Positions 35,037 to 46,836 of a stretch of DNA of 64,000 nucleotides are shown one piece after another. The position numbers and the translations under genes were made by a program. Source of the stretch: Leptodontidium sp. MPI-SDFR-AT-0119. Taxonomy: Eukaryota; Ascomycota; Leotiomycetes; Helotiales; Leptodontidiaceae. Each line of letters begins with the position of its first letter. The stretch's first letter is position 1. The notes below the pieces were generated by a model. It was not told the DNA's origin and searched no databases. It was given only the letters and a program-made list of their open reading frames with translations. The stretch is taken from the NCBI GenBank assembly GCA_020726505.1, contig JAHLEZ010000048.1, positions 173,320 to 237,319 on the forward strand, in the 5' to 3' direction.

Positions 35037-35510
35037 CTGTTGTGGGAACTGAAAGGTAAAGTAGGAGCACGAAAGAGGCATCGTTTGTTGTATCTACTAC
35101 TGCGAATATCACACCAGCACCAACGGATCTGGAAGAATGATCATTCCATTTCCTTGGTCCTGGGGAAGCTGATGAGTCTGTAAGCGACGCTCCTCGTTTC
35201 GCAAATATGAGCGCTGTGATCGATGCCTGGAATCAGTAACGTACCTTACCGTGCCCAGAGACCCGGAACCCGATTTTACAATCAGCTAAACTTGTCACGT
35301 TCAGATTAATGTAATTGTCATTTATCCCGACCAGTTCGCCATCATGATTGACAAGGCTCCGCGTTGGGGTTTTTTCGACCACGCTGAGGCTGAGCAAGCC
35401 ACGCTTCACTAACCTCTGGAAACCCCTCATCCCCTCAACCTACCCATTCCATCCAACTTCTGCTTTCAACTATCATTTCCGACCTTCTATCGTCTTGAAT
35501 CTCGATCACC
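35037..35510. other. Intergenic
   Basis: A pyrimidine-rich leader precedes the HeLo-like gene from about 35,400. A 65-codon minus frame here lacks support. Confidence 0.45.
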
Positions 35511-37470
35511 ATGTCCTTTGGTTTCTCGGCGAGCGATTTCGTCCTCCTTGTCCAACTAGCACACAGAACGTTCCGTAATTGCCAGAAGGCTGGCGATGAA
35601 TACGCCGAGATAGCCTGCGAGGTCCGCTGCTTGTACAGTGTCTTGAGGACCCTTCGAACGGAGGCGCAAAATCCAGAATCCAAAATCTTCAAGCAGGATC
35701 CAGCGTCTACGAAACAATTACTCGCCACGGCTGACGGCTGTAGGAATGTGCTTGATGGCCTTGACTTCGTGTTGGAGAAGTATGAGGGGCTCAAGCCTGA
35801 TGGACGGGCGAGTGGAGGAATGAAGTTCTGGCAGCGTCTCAGGTTCGTGTCGAAGGCGGAAGAGCTGGGTGTGATCCGCGGCAAGCTGGTTACTTATACT
35901 TCGACGATATCCATCCTCATTGACACAATGCAAATCCAAGCTGCGGATCGAGTCGAAGGAAAGATCGATACTGGCTTTACCGAGATGACGGGTCAATTCG
36001 CCAAGATGAGGAGGGATATATACACCATCGCTTCTGATCATAGGGCAAAGGAGCGGCTGGGTGCTGGAATGTCCTCGCTGTCTTTGTCAACTTTCGCTGC
36101 TGATGACAAAGTTGTCTGGCAGGACTTTCGCCGTCAGTTACGTCAGAGAGGCTATAGAAGTGAAAGCCTTGCCAAGCATAAGCATATACTCATGGCATAC
36201 ATGCTTCAGTTGGATGAAAGTGGCTTGCTTGACATTGACCAGAGTGGACCAATGCCTCCACTAGTCGATGGACAGAGGATGGAAACCCGACAAATCACCA
36301 ATTCAATAGATCCCCCGGCCACGGTGCAAGTGGCAGACCTCATGATGGGCCAGGACACGGACTCGGGGGATGCGAAATCACCTCCTCTTGAACATGGCTC
36401 GACTTCTCGTAACAAAGACAGCTCATTGGTAATCCGTACTGATACGGCACCAGGAGAGTTGCTACACGAACACGTCAGTAGCAGCCAAGTAAGCTGTGCT
36501 CAGCTTGATTCTGCTGGTGATAAAACTCCAAAGCTTACTTTCCGAGAGGTAATGGAAAAGTATTCAAAGAATTACGTCAACAAAGGAGTGTCCAATTCTG
36601 ATGCAACAGTAAGCGAATCTCATAGATACTCTAAAACACTGGAAGAAAAACTCCAGAGAATCCCCGAACGGGCACGCTACACATGGCTCGATCGATCTAT
36701 TCTTAGCGCGAGTGTTCTTGAGACCCGTCGCGAGTCATATACCGAATATGATTTGGATTTATGTGTGCATCGGCTACTGAGCCAAAATGAGATTGAAGAA
36801 TACATAGCCGAGACGGCGATACATCGAGGACGTAAGTTGAACCAAGACACATCATATTCCTGCTAGAATCCCTTCTGTTCTTCTCCAAGCCTAATGCGTA
36901 ACAGTGTCTGCGCAATCCATCTTGCATCATCTATTTCCTCGTAGTCATACTACGGCGCCTCCAATCAAACAAAAACCGTTTCCGCTCTGTACAGGTGCCC
37001 CTCGGGAAATACTCAGCGACAGAGCATTGCAATCACTCAACAAAGAGTTTGTCAAATTTTCCAGGTTCACAATAGTCTTTGGCGGCCTCCGGGAAGAGGA
37101 AATCGCGGATTGTATCAAGGAAACTAATAATGTAAGAGGTAAATACACAAGAGATCTCTTTGCACTCCCCGATATATGTGTGATGTGTCTTGCTGTACAC
37201 AGTTCCGATTCGGTGCGGCTGACATCAAAAGGTCCCACAAAACCTTTGCCACCACGGTTTCCCATCTTTGACCAGGAAGGAAATACAACAAAAGTTGTCC
37301 GAACTTATGTCATGAATGGTCGTCTAGTATTTTCTAATCGCTATTTGGACGAGACTCCTGTCGAAGAAGTAGATGTGGATGATATATTCGAGGTCTCTAG
37401 TGTCGGTCTCGCGGATCTAATTTCGTACACGACGTTACTCGAGGGTTTATCGAGGGCCTGTAGATGCTGA
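35511..37470 (+). CDS. Protein with HeLo-like N-terminal helical domain
   Basis: Two exons (35511-36831 and 36905-37470, 73-base intron) give 628 residues. The opening MSFGFSASDFVLLVQLAHRT followed by a helical run to about residue 190 resembles the fungal N-terminal domain of the HeLo-like group found on STAND receptors, ankyrin proteins and lone cell-death executors. Residues about 60-150 keep the expected leucine-rich amphipathic pattern. The centre (about 190-400) is hydrophilic and probably disordered. The C-terminal 200 residues form a separate alpha/beta-looking domain I cannot name, containing GGLREEEIADCIKE and SVGLADLISYTTLLEGL. The two halves were joined because the splice restores frame exactly. 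Role unknown; involvement in fungal self-recognition is only an inference from the N-terminus. Confidence 0.62.
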
Positions 37471-38076
37471 GCTTCAATCCAGTCAAGGCCCCTCAACTAT
37501 CTGCTCTACCAAGGCTGTTGGTTTCAATCTAGACATCTGAGAGGCACTCCCGCCATTTTTGAGCCTTGACTTGTCAATTCATTTCTACAGAATTGGAAAA
37601 TATTCTGTAGAGACCCTGCGAGAGTCTTGAGGCCATCAAAACGACGTTCTCAAGCAGTCTAACGATCATGAGCCCTTTGCCTTTCTTTTTGGTTCGCAAA
37701 ACATCGACGAAAGATTCGCAGAGTGTTGAGCATGTGCTGTACATTGGTAGCTTGTAATTCAATTATGACAAGGCGAGGATCTTGGTGGTGATATTAGGGT
37801 TGCTCGTACTAATATCGTGAGGGTGCTGGGTGTACTTGTGCAGTATGGTATACCCGAGGCTGCTTGGTTGTTGGCTTTGTTTGGGAAACTCTCTTGCTTC
37901 ATAGTCGATTTTCCCTCGTTATGGCAATATCAAAAGACGCGACAGAATCGAATAGGGATCGGAACTGAGGACTAGATTGGGTTGGATAAAATATAGACCG
38001 GGAACTTCTGATTGATGTCTGGTGGTTGGTTCTTGCAAAACGTTATACTACAGTAATTATACACCGGCCCTTCATC
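37471..38076. other. Intergenic between convergent genes
   Basis: No gene seen; a 62-codon minus frame at 37574-37762 lacks any support. Confidence 0.5.
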
Positions 38077-40494
38077 TCACAACTTACTCCTCCTCCCCTC
38101 CAACCTGTCCTTCCTCCTCCTCTCAATTCCCCAACTACCAACCACCTGCATAGCTTCCTTACCACCACTCTCAACCCTCTCATCCCTTAGCACACCAGCA
38201 AGGCATTTCCACGGATCTCTCGCACCGCCCCACTTCAGAACCTCATCCTTGTACCTTTCACCATTACCCCTCGCTAACCCACCACCATCTCTTCCGCCCT
38301 CAAAAACCTTCTGCCAAATCCTCTCAGCTAAGACCCTGTCAAACAAGTAGCTGTAGTACGAGCCACCATAGCCGAACAAATGTCCGAAGAATCCCTGCCA
38401 CGATGTCCCAGCGGGGTCAGGAGGCATGGCTCCATGTTGGCGCTGCAGAGAATGGTAGGTTTCTGTGGTGTTGAAGGATGGGTTGAGAGGGAGAGATGAG
38501 TGGCATGCTTGGTCGAGGAGTGAGAGGATGAGTTGGTTTTCGGTATCTACGCCTTCGAATTTCTTGTCGAGCGCTAATTTCTCCGCGACCATCTCATATG
38601 GAAGTGGTTGGTCTGTCTCGTAATGACTAGCGAAGAGCGCGAGGACCGAAGGATCAGCTGCGAAGTGCTCCATGATAATAGATGGCAATTCCGCGAAATC
38701 GGTAGCACATCTTGTGCCGGACACTTCTTGGAAATTGGTGCGGCCCAGGATGGAGTGGATGGCGTGACCCATTTCGTGGAAGAGAGTGGTGACTTCGTTG
38801 AAGCTCAGAAGTGAGGGCTTTTTCGAGCCTGCCGTAGTGGCGAAGTTGCAAATCAGTGCGATTATGGGGAGTTGCATGACACCGTTCGAGGTTTTTGAGA
38901 ACGCCATACCATCGTTGGCAGCTTGTTCTGCGGACTCGAAAAGGGGGTTGGCAATTGCTGCCGCCTCTTGAATTTCCCCATCTCGTATGCGTCGAGAGCA
39001 TCGAATTGTGAAGTGTGCTGGGTTTGGTGATTTGCCTTGCCGGGCAAATAGGTCACAGTACATTACTGCTACATGTCCATCTGTCTCGGATATGATATCT
39101 AGAGTCCGAACATCGGAATTCCATGTTTCTCCTGGGAGGTTCTCCCGAGGCACGAATCTGACCCCATAGAGTCGAGTAAAGAGCCTTGAAATGCCTTGCA
39201 TCACTCTTCCAAGTGAAAAGTATGAAGAAAGAAAATCTGAATTTCGTAACCGCGAAGGCACGGAAGCGAGAACTTGTGACATGTAGAACTCCTTGTCCCA
39301 AGGTTCTAGAGTTGCGTTTGGATTCCTGGTATATGACTTCTTGGCAGCCAACAAATCGGCCAAACAAGATTCAACATGATGTCGATTATCTTTCGCTAAT
39401 TCCTGCAGGAATCCATTAACAGCCTCGGGGGTCTTCGCCATCTTGTCCTCTAGAGACATATGTGCATAGCTTTGAAATTTGGAAAGCTTCGCTAGCTCGG
39501 CCCGCTTGGCCATGAGAGTCTGAAGCCTCGAGAGAGAGCTTTTCGATGATGTCCGACTGGCTGCAAAGATCTGCCTCCTCACATTTTCATCGTAGACGGT
39601 GTGCAATGCAGCGCTAGCAGGCTCAGCTATGGTCGGGAGGGTGACTTGGCCCCAGCGCGTGAACTCTTTTACCAGCATCGGGTCCATTCCATACAAGCCG
39701 CTACTCTTGAACGTGAGGTATTTCTGCGCCGGCTCCATATAATTCACGAAATCTGACCCCACTTGACTGATCTCCTGGGACAGCTTCACAAATTTTTCTT
39801 TGTCGCCTTGGGGTAGATCGATAGCTGATTTGGCAAAATCCCTCTTCAGAATCCCGGCAACCAGCTGCTCCTCTTCACCCCATGCAGATCCAGCTGTCTG
39901 TAGAGCAATATCCAATTGCCGCGCCAATCCCGTAGTTGTATTTAAAACATTCATATATTCGTACATCATAGCATAAGCCTTCGTTGCAGCTTCATTGATC
40001 CTCGGGTCCGGATGTGTAGCCTTGACAAAGTCCGAAAGATCAATAATTCGGCATAGCAAGTCACTGAGCCTCTCCAGGTCCTTGACCACATGTTCGTATT
40101 CCTCTGTGCTTGAAGCTGCCAGGATCTTCGCCACTACCCTCTTCGCCTTTTCTAGACTTGTATTCGCAAACTGCTCGAAGCCTTGAGGGCTTGTCAGGTA
40201 TCGATTCTGGAACAGTCCAGCATGGCTTCCTGACTTCGAGGACTGGGAGTAGTCCCTCCAGAAACCCGGCGAGTCGAATATTTGGCCCAGCGTCTTATCG
40301 TCATGCTGCGATCCAGGAGTCGTAGGATCCAAAGCTACCTGTCCACGAGCAGGCTTGAATCCCAGCACAACGGGGTCTTCGAGAGACGGCGTTGGAGGAA
40401 CGGCCTGAATATGATTACGTCGGATTCGAGGAGGAAGTTGGCGACTGATGCATCTCGAGCATATCCATGGTCGAGGAATTGCCGATTTGAACAT
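38077..40494 (-). CDS. OCT1: Mitochondrial intermediate peptidase (M3A oligopeptidase)
   Basis: Single exon, 805 residues. The enzyme works in the mitochondrial matrix, removing an octapeptide from some precursors after the main processing peptidase has cut them. The N-terminus (MFKSAIPRPWICSRCISRQL, basic with few acids) fits a targeting sequence. The zinc site HExxH appears as FHEMGHAIHSIL at about residue 558, followed by the downstream Glu-containing block typical of M3 (ATDFAELPSIIMEHFA). Family blocks such as GMDPMLVKEF upstream and the YGGSYYSYLFDR region near the C-terminus are present. Length matches fungal Oct1 (about 770-810). Head-to-head with a MICOS subunit gene, 237 bp apart. 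Confidence 0.95.
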   Translation of the reverse strand: MFKSAIPRPWICSRCISRQLPPRIRRNHIQAVPPTPSLEDPVVLGFKPARGQVALDPTTPGSQHDDKTLGQIFDSPGFWRDYSQSSKSGSHAGLFQNRYLTSPQGFEQFANTSLEKAKRVVAKILAASSTEEYEHVVKDLERLSDLLCRIIDLSDFVKATHPDPRINEAATKAYAMMYEYMNVLNTTTGLARQLDIALQTAGSAWGEEEQLVAGILKRDFAKSAIDLPQGDKEKFVKLSQEISQVGSDFVNYMEPAQKYLTFKSSGLYGMDPMLVKEFTRWGQVTLPTIAEPASAALHTVYDENVRRQIFAASRTSSKSSLSRLQTLMAKRAELAKLSKFQSYAHMSLEDKMAKTPEAVNGFLQELAKDNRHHVESCLADLLAAKKSYTRNPNATLEPWDKEFYMSQVLASVPSRLRNSDFLSSYFSLGRVMQGISRLFTRLYGVRFVPRENLPGETWNSDVRTLDIISETDGHVAVMYCDLFARQGKSPNPAHFTIRCSRRIRDGEIQEAAAIANPLFESAEQAANDGMAFSKTSNGVMQLPIIALICNFATTAGSKKPSLLSFNEVTTLFHEMGHAIHSILGRTNFQEVSGTRCATDFAELPSIIMEHFAADPSVLALFASHYETDQPLPYEMVAEKLALDKKFEGVDTENQLILSLLDQACHSSLPLNPSFNTTETYHSLQRQHGAMPPDPAGTSWQGFFGHLFGYGGSYYSYLFDRVLAERIWQKVFEGGRDGGGLARGNGERYKDEVLKWGGARDPWKCLAGVLRDERVESGGKEAMQVVGSWGIERRRKDRLEGRRSKL

Positions 40495-40731
40495 TCCTCC
40501 CAGTGTTGAAAATATATACAGAGGAGTCGAAGGTTGGAGGTTTGTGAATGTTGACAGCCTTGCGAGTTGTGCCGAGGGAACAGAAAATATTTATGCAGAG
40601 CCTTTCGCTTATGCAGTAGGTCTTGCATAAAAACACATGAGTGGAACTCAACATCCAAGCTTTAACAGGATCCGGTTTATCAACCTCACTCCACTCCGCA
40701 ATTGAACGCCCACGCCGTCGCCAATTGAGTT
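40495..40731. promoter_or_regulatory. Bidirectional promoter of two mitochondrial-protein genes
   Basis: The 237 bp between the Oct1 and MICOS-subunit start codons must hold both promoters. A pyrimidine-rich tract precedes the MICOS start (from about 40,680). No recognised factor motif was found. Confidence 0.45.
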
Positions 40732-41565
40732 ATGGCTTCCAGATTATTGCTGCGGCAGGTAAGTACAGTATACCATTCAATTGACTGTCTGCTAACAAGA
40801 ACAGCGCGTTGCGCCTGTGGCTACTGGCGCCATCATTGCTGGCATAGCTCTTTTCCCAAAGAACGTCCACGCAGAGGCTCCAGAAGCATCCAATAATGTA
40901 TATATCACCATCTAAGCCTCGCTTCCAGCTTCCTCTAACAGTATCCGCAGGCTAAGAAGCCTATCTACGACGACTTCGAGATCCCAGCGGCGCCCACCAA
41001 ATCCCTCCCTTCCTCCGAATCAACCTCAGAACCCACAAAGTCCACATCACCTACGCCCACCGACCGACTTGCAGTACAGATCAGAAAGACCAGACTCTTC
41101 CTCTACAACCATGTCGCAGCAGCAGAGAACAAGGTTAATGAGCTGATGGATTCCGCCCTGCATCTCGAAGATAGCTTCACCAGCACGGTAGCTTCACTAG
41201 CGCCTTCACCTCAGTCCGGCGAGAAGCTCATGCCAGGTACATTATATGTACTGGTGGCAGCTATGACTGGTAGCATTGTGTCGCGTAACCGCAACATTGT
41301 TCTCAGAGGGGCTATTCCGTTGGCTGTTGGAATTGGCGCTGGTTGGGTGGTTCTGCCGGTTACAATGCGCAATGTCTCAGATTTGCTGTGGAAGTACGAA
41401 CAGAGGTTCCCAGCAATTGCAGATGGACATATCAGGACGAGAGAAGGTGTCGAGAAGGCGTGGAGAATGGCGAGAATCCATACTCAGCAGGCAGTCAATA
41501 TTGTGGATGATAAAGTTAGTGGGGGAAGAGCGGTGGTTGAGGACTGGGTTAAGAAGGGGAAATGA
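40732..41565 (+). CDS. MICOS complex subunit, MIC26/MIC27 (apolipoprotein O-like) type
   Basis: Three exons: 40732-40758, 40805-40897, 40951-41565, giving 244 residues. MIC26/MIC27 proteins sit in the mitochondrial inner membrane at crista junctions within the MICOS complex. Residues about 10-28 form a first hydrophobic stretch (VAPVATGAIIAGIALFP). The core has LYVLVAAMTGSIVSRNR and then IPLAVGIGAGWVVLPVTM, the glycine-rich transmembrane pair that marks the family. The C-terminus is amphipathic. The very short first exon is typical of fungal orthologues. Intron 2 offers two in-frame acceptors nine bases apart (after 40941 or after 40950), so isoforms differing by three residues are possible; the downstream one fits the branch site better. 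Confidence 0.85.
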
Positions 41566-41962
41566 ATGAGGGATTGAGACAGGTAGATGTGTTCTCTGTA
41601 CAAACAATAGAATGTTCTTTTTGTTAAGCTGGCGATTGGACCGATGTGGTGTGCTTAAATCTGGAAGTCAAAGAGTCTTTGGAGTACTAAATTACACCAA
41701 GCAAGCGTTGTTCAAACAAAGTTCACATATTCCCAGCCATCTTGCTGTGTCTTTCTTCTCTTCTCGTTGAAACGAAGTCTACAGAGGATATGTAGACTCA
41801 GGTGGCATGTCATATATGCTTCGGCATTTCATCCACTCCCACCCATTCGTCATCACTCTCATCTCCAACCTTCAGCTTCTTGTTTTGCTCTCCAGCATTA
41901 TCTTCCGTATTTTCTTCCTCTTCATTTCCTCCTTCCTTTTCACTCTCCTAGTCCTCACTCTC
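41566..41962. other. Intergenic between convergent genes
   Basis: Pyrimidine-rich, with overlapping plus frames that are the antisense of the next gene's C-terminal exon. Nothing else seen. Confidence 0.5.
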
Positions 41963-43602
41963 CTAATCCACAATCAAACCTCCCCTATCATCCCAATGTC
42001 CTACCTTCTCCCCCTTCTCCACCATGCCCTCCACCTCTTCCACCATACTAGCCACCCAATCCCACACCAAACCCCAATGACTCGCCTCAACCGAATGGTT
42101 CGTCATATGCCAATACTGATACTCACCCTCTCCAACATCCCCTCCTTTGACAGTATCTTTCCACATCCTGTGCGGAATAATATAATGTCTATACTCCTCA
42201 CTCTCCTCTCCACTTATCATTTGGATCATATCGTGCGACGTCTTTTGAGAGAGATCGATTTCGCGTGTGTAGAAATCCCTAACATGGCGCTCTAGTTCGG
42301 TTTCTCCGCCGTCGAAGAACATAGACTCAATACCTGCTAGTCCACCAGCGAGGAAGAGGTAGCCGCCTTTGAACCTGTTTTCTCTGTTAATATTTTGGCT
42401 GCACTGCCCTACAGCTCCTTTTCCGAAATTATGGACAAGAAAGACTTACCCATCGGAAACCCTACACATTTCCTTGAAATCCCTTGGCAACTAAATTTCT
42501 CCTCAGCCTCCTCAATCTCCTCCTCACTAGCTGGCTCATTCAAAACCCCCCTCCAAGAAGAAAAGCCCTTCTCTCTATACTCCCTCTTATTAACCTTCCA
42601 AGCTCCTCTCGCCAACCTTTCCAACAGCTCTTTCCAAGTAACTTTCTCTGGAGCCAAACTCCACTGCCTCCCCTCCTTAGTCCTCAACTCCAACGCCCCA
42701 ATCACACCCTTAACAAGTACATCCGCATCTCCCTCCGTGATAAAATACACATTCCCCTCCTTCCCCTTCTCATTCAACAGAGGCAAAACATCCCAAATCC
42801 CCGGAATCATCAAAATCTCCTCCAACGACCCCTCATTACAAAACCCATCCTGACACAAGGCCTCGCTCAAAATCCCCCTTGCGATTTCCAACTCTCCAAG
42901 TCGAATCGCCAACTCAATCGGTAATCTCTTATACAACAACGAGCAATATCTCCGACACTTCGCCTCCTTACTCCCGTCATACTCGCCCTTCTTCACCGGC
43001 AACGCATACAATTTCAACGCCGCATCAAGCGCCTCTCGCATTCTCGCCAGACTCACATACTCCCCACGCTCTTTAGTCTTAGCGAGTAACCGACTACACA
43101 TAGCAATCATCCTCGGATCATCACTCTCCCTCCAACGATGTGCATCCTTAGGCTCGCGCAGATTGCAATGCTCATGCATCCAGCCCGTAAGCGTACATTC
43201 GCGAAACTTACCCCATCGTTCATACTCTAACTTCTCTTCAAGGGTTTGGTTGTTGGAGGTGTAAAGCGCTGGTGCATTTGCCAGTCTTGGATGAGTTGAG
43301 GGGTGGGCGAGCCAGAATGCTTCTAGGGAGTTGTGCGTGTCGACTTTGGACTCTTCGTGTGGTGAGGGCGGGATGATGGATGGGCCATGGGTGTAGATTG
43401 CTGAGAGGAGAGTGTTGGCTTGGGAGAGGTGGTTGGAGAGGAGGAGGAGTTGGGCGAGGTGCAGTGATTGTCGGATGCCTAAGGAGGGGGAGACGGGGTC
43501 GAGGAGGGTGAAGATGTGTCTTGAGAGGGGGTAAGGTGTCCATGAACCGGCATCTATGTTGTGCGGTATTTCGGAGGTGATATAGTATGTTTCGGTAGCC
43601 AT
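41963..43602 (-). CDS. Conserved-looking protein of 523 residues, function unknown
   Basis: Two exons, 42450-43602 and 41963-42381. The 68-base intron starts GTAAGT and ends CAGAG; this acceptor was chosen because it keeps frame into ENRFKGGYLFLAGG. The N-terminal 120 residues include leucine-rich helices (RQSLHLAQLLLLSNHLSQA) that resemble a TPR-like hairpin, and the middle has further helical repeats with scattered Cys/His. The C-terminal exon ends in an acidic, Trp-containing segment. It could be a helical-repeat scaffold. I cannot name the family. No signal peptide or membrane segment. Confidence 0.7.
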
Positions 43603-44870
43603 TTTCTTTCGGCTGTTTGTGGAAGTTGAGTGAGGTGGGTTTTGAATGTTGCTGGGATGATAAATAAGATGAGGGTTTCAAATGGTGGGTTGAATTGTCT
43701 GGATGATGAACTTCGGAGAGGGGGTTTTTTTTTGTCTGCTTTGCATTTCTGGCAAGCCTTTATGCTCTTGTTTTATTCTAAAAGTTGAGATAGCGGTCAG
43801 TCCAAGAGGTGAAAGTTGTCATGAAGTTTCCAAAGGGGCACAGCAGCATAACGAGCTGGTGCCTGCCTAAAGTCTTGGAACGTCTATTGGCCAGTGGATC
43901 TCGAAGTAAACACTCATTTGAAACTTTAAAGTTGAATCTAAACAAGGATCCTCTTGTTTATATCCTTGTAGTAGTTCATGTCAACACACAAAATCTGATT
44001 CTAGGCACGAAAAACCCTCGAGAAGCGTCCTTGTTAAGATCCTTGTATTTTCGTCATTCAGCGCATAAATTTCAATCTTGGCACGAAGGGACTGTAGATA
44101 ATAAACGTTGCTCGAAGTCTTGCTTTTGCTCTTTCCTGCCCCATGTAAATGAAAATCGGGTCCTGGCTATAGCGAAGGGCACTCGCTACCTTCGGTGTCT
44201 TTCGTCACTGCTTCTTCTCGTCTTCTTCCTCTTCTCTTCATAATTTTTGTGGTTTTTCGTAACGATCCATTCAATTGCACAGCATCGTTCGAAGTTTGAT
44301 CCTCCTGTAAGATGCTAGTAATATCAACAGCAGGAGCAGCTGTTTCATTCGGTAGTAGTGTGTTCAACTTTCCAGCTTCGAGTGCAACGTCCCGGGCCCA
44401 GCCAAAACAGTCCAGTGAGAATCGATATATTCTAGGAAGAATTTACATTGCAGGCCTCCGAGTCGACTTTGTGGGAAGACCCAGCTCCATTCTTCTTACC
44501 GCCATCAGCCTCAACGAGAGCAGGCTCGAAAGCTGGACGAGATAGAAGGTGGGTTGCAGTTGCTTAGCAAGAGCCAGAGCGCCGACCAAAACTCCCTGGG
44601 CTTCTCCGGACATCAGGTGCACTGATGATGATATGGGAGGCCACCAACCATTGAATTTGCGCCCACCATTTCCGCTGTGTGTTCGTGTTCGTTCGCTCGT
44701 CCATCTCTCATTGCAGTCGGGCGTTCGTCAAGTTGTGGCTGAATCCGCGACGCTGCCTTGTTGATCTGCCGCCTCCCACTGGAAGGCCTCTGGCAAGGCG
44801 ACCAAACCCACTCACAGTCAAGACCCAACTTGCAGTTCATTCCGCCCGAGTATGATTGGAAGGCCTCTCA
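43603..44870. other. Intergenic with ambiguous small frames
   Basis: A plus frame at 43809-44243 and a minus frame at 44167-44420 (ending in a Lys/Arg/Glu-rich tail) overlap. Neither has a convincing start. The minus frame has a possible upstream exon, but the joins are uncertain. Confidence 0.35.
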
Positions 44871-45925
44871 TGGATTTTGTGGGTCTCGTCTGCCAGAGTT
44901 GCGACCCTGAGGTATAAGTAAATGCCTTGCTTATCCTCGAACCCCTCTCTTCCCAACAACAACCTCCCATTCTACCCTTCTTTGGAACCCCTAATTTCGC
45001 CGCATTTGCGGCTGTCCGCGCCCGTATAGGCGCCTCTCAATAAAGCCGCGGGTGTTACCGCTGCATCGGCGGTGTGCACCTGCGCATCCTCTGCCTAATA
45101 CTCAACAACTGCTGTGGTGTCTGTTACTCCTCTTCAAAGGACCAGCCAACCGTGGATCCTAGATCCACACTCCTCCAACCACCACCAAATGTATTAGAAA
45201 CACCCTCTCTGATCGATGTTTCCAAGTGTTCATTCACTTGGGGAGAAGCTGCCGTGGAACGTCACGATGACAGCCCCAACCTGGTTCAACGCGATCGCAC
45301 CGGGATGGTCTCCGAAAGTCAAATCGTCACAGGCGGAGGTGTAGTGCGCAATATTTTCCTTTCCGACTCTTCACCCAACTCTCGTATGATATCCAGAGTC
45401 TCTAGTCCTTCATTGGATGATGAGACCAGATATCATACATCAATACCACCATATTCGCCAAGGCCAACAAACCTCGATCTGGACGGATCCATACCAACCC
45501 AACTTCCGTCGCTATCACCAGCTCGAGGCTCTAATGCTGCACCGAGCATGCATGGGCCTGGCCCTATATCAATGCCGAATGGCGAGTTCATGTGTCCCCA
45601 ATGTCCAAGAACATTCGACGGGTTTGTCAAAGCAAGGTACATTGCCAATCCCATTTTCATTATTCAAGTTCTGACCCTAAGCAGTCGACATCTCCAAGAG
45701 TACCGACACACATATGTCTGTCCAGTGGTTGGTTGTAGATGGAGCTTCCGTCTCCCTAAAGACCTTCGCCGCCACTCGCTTCAGCACACTCACCGACCAC
45801 GCCGACTCTCTTGTCCCGTGGCTGGGTGCAACCACAAACGTCCTGGATCTGACAACACCTTCAGTCGACCGGACTTGTTGAAGAGACACATGACGAATTT
45901 TCATCCATCACACTCTACCACATGA
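44871..45925 (+). CDS. C2H2 zinc-finger protein, probable transcription factor
   Basis: Proposed exons are 44871-44912 (MDFVGLVCQSCDPE), 45140-45636 and 45685-45925, giving 259 residues. The second intron (48 bases, in frame) interrupts the first finger, and removing it restores a normal spacing: CPQCPRTFDGFVKA joined to SRHLQEYRH. Finger 2 is CPVVGCRWSFRLPKDLRRH and finger 3 starts CPVAGCNHKR and ends LLKRHMTNFH. The N-terminal 160 residues are Ser/Pro-rich and probably disordered. The first exon is tentative: it keeps frame, but the 227-base first intron is long for this window. The fallback start is the in-frame Met at 45304. Confidence 0.65.
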
Positions 45926-46836
45926 ATCAACCTTCAGCATTGCAGTTTTAAATCGGAAAAAATCGAAAGTGAGTTTGCCTCGAGAGATCATTGTACACGT
46001 TGATGCAGAGTACTAATTTATCACAGAGCCGCCCCGAAAGACGCGGCAAGATAAATACCGGGCACTAGAAATGATGGGGCACGTAGTTATGAGTTGGATT
46101 CCATTATTTCCATTTGTATCTGGGGGAAGTACCAATGTCACCGGTACGTGTACAATCCGCAATCAAAGCTGAGCAAAAGTAGCTTTTTGCTCACTCCCCG
46201 CGATCGCCATCACTTGGATCCAGACATGGGTTCAAGAAGGGGGAAAGGCTCTGGTTGGTAGGCAAAAGGGTGCATGCTGCTACGTGTAACCCGCGATCCA
46301 CATACGTTCATCTTTCCTCGTTCTTCGAGTCCAATCTCGAAGAATGATACTAGATGTGATTACTCTTGTTCAAAGGAATAGTCAATTTTGTAATCTCTTT
46401 TGCGTCATGTATGGTATTAGGAAGAATTGGGATGAACTCCACCGCGTTTGGGCACACAAAGCTGACTGTTTTGAGTTTTGGAGGGTTTGTTTTTTGACCT
46501 TCGACGAATGATGATTGATTTAACGCTGTTCCATCTAGCGGGCCATTTACTTTTCAGAAGTGTTGGTTCATTCACACCAACAGCGAAGGCATCGAGGAAA
46601 TCTTTGGTAATCTAACGAGCAGCTCTTCAAAAGCCCCATCCCTTTTCTAGGCACTGTCCAAGAACATACGAAGAGAGTCTACGTCACTGTTGCGGTAGAT
46701 GGGCGTCACGTAGAATTTCCAATGTGTATTTGAATTCATGTTCGCAGGATTCCCTTGTATCAAACACTCAAACACTCAAACTAGGGTATATATGTACTTT
46801 CCCAAGCTCCCCTCTTCCTTCCAAGTCACCGTTCAT
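45926..46836. other. Intergenic between convergent genes
   Basis: No coding signal seen. Confidence 0.5.
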
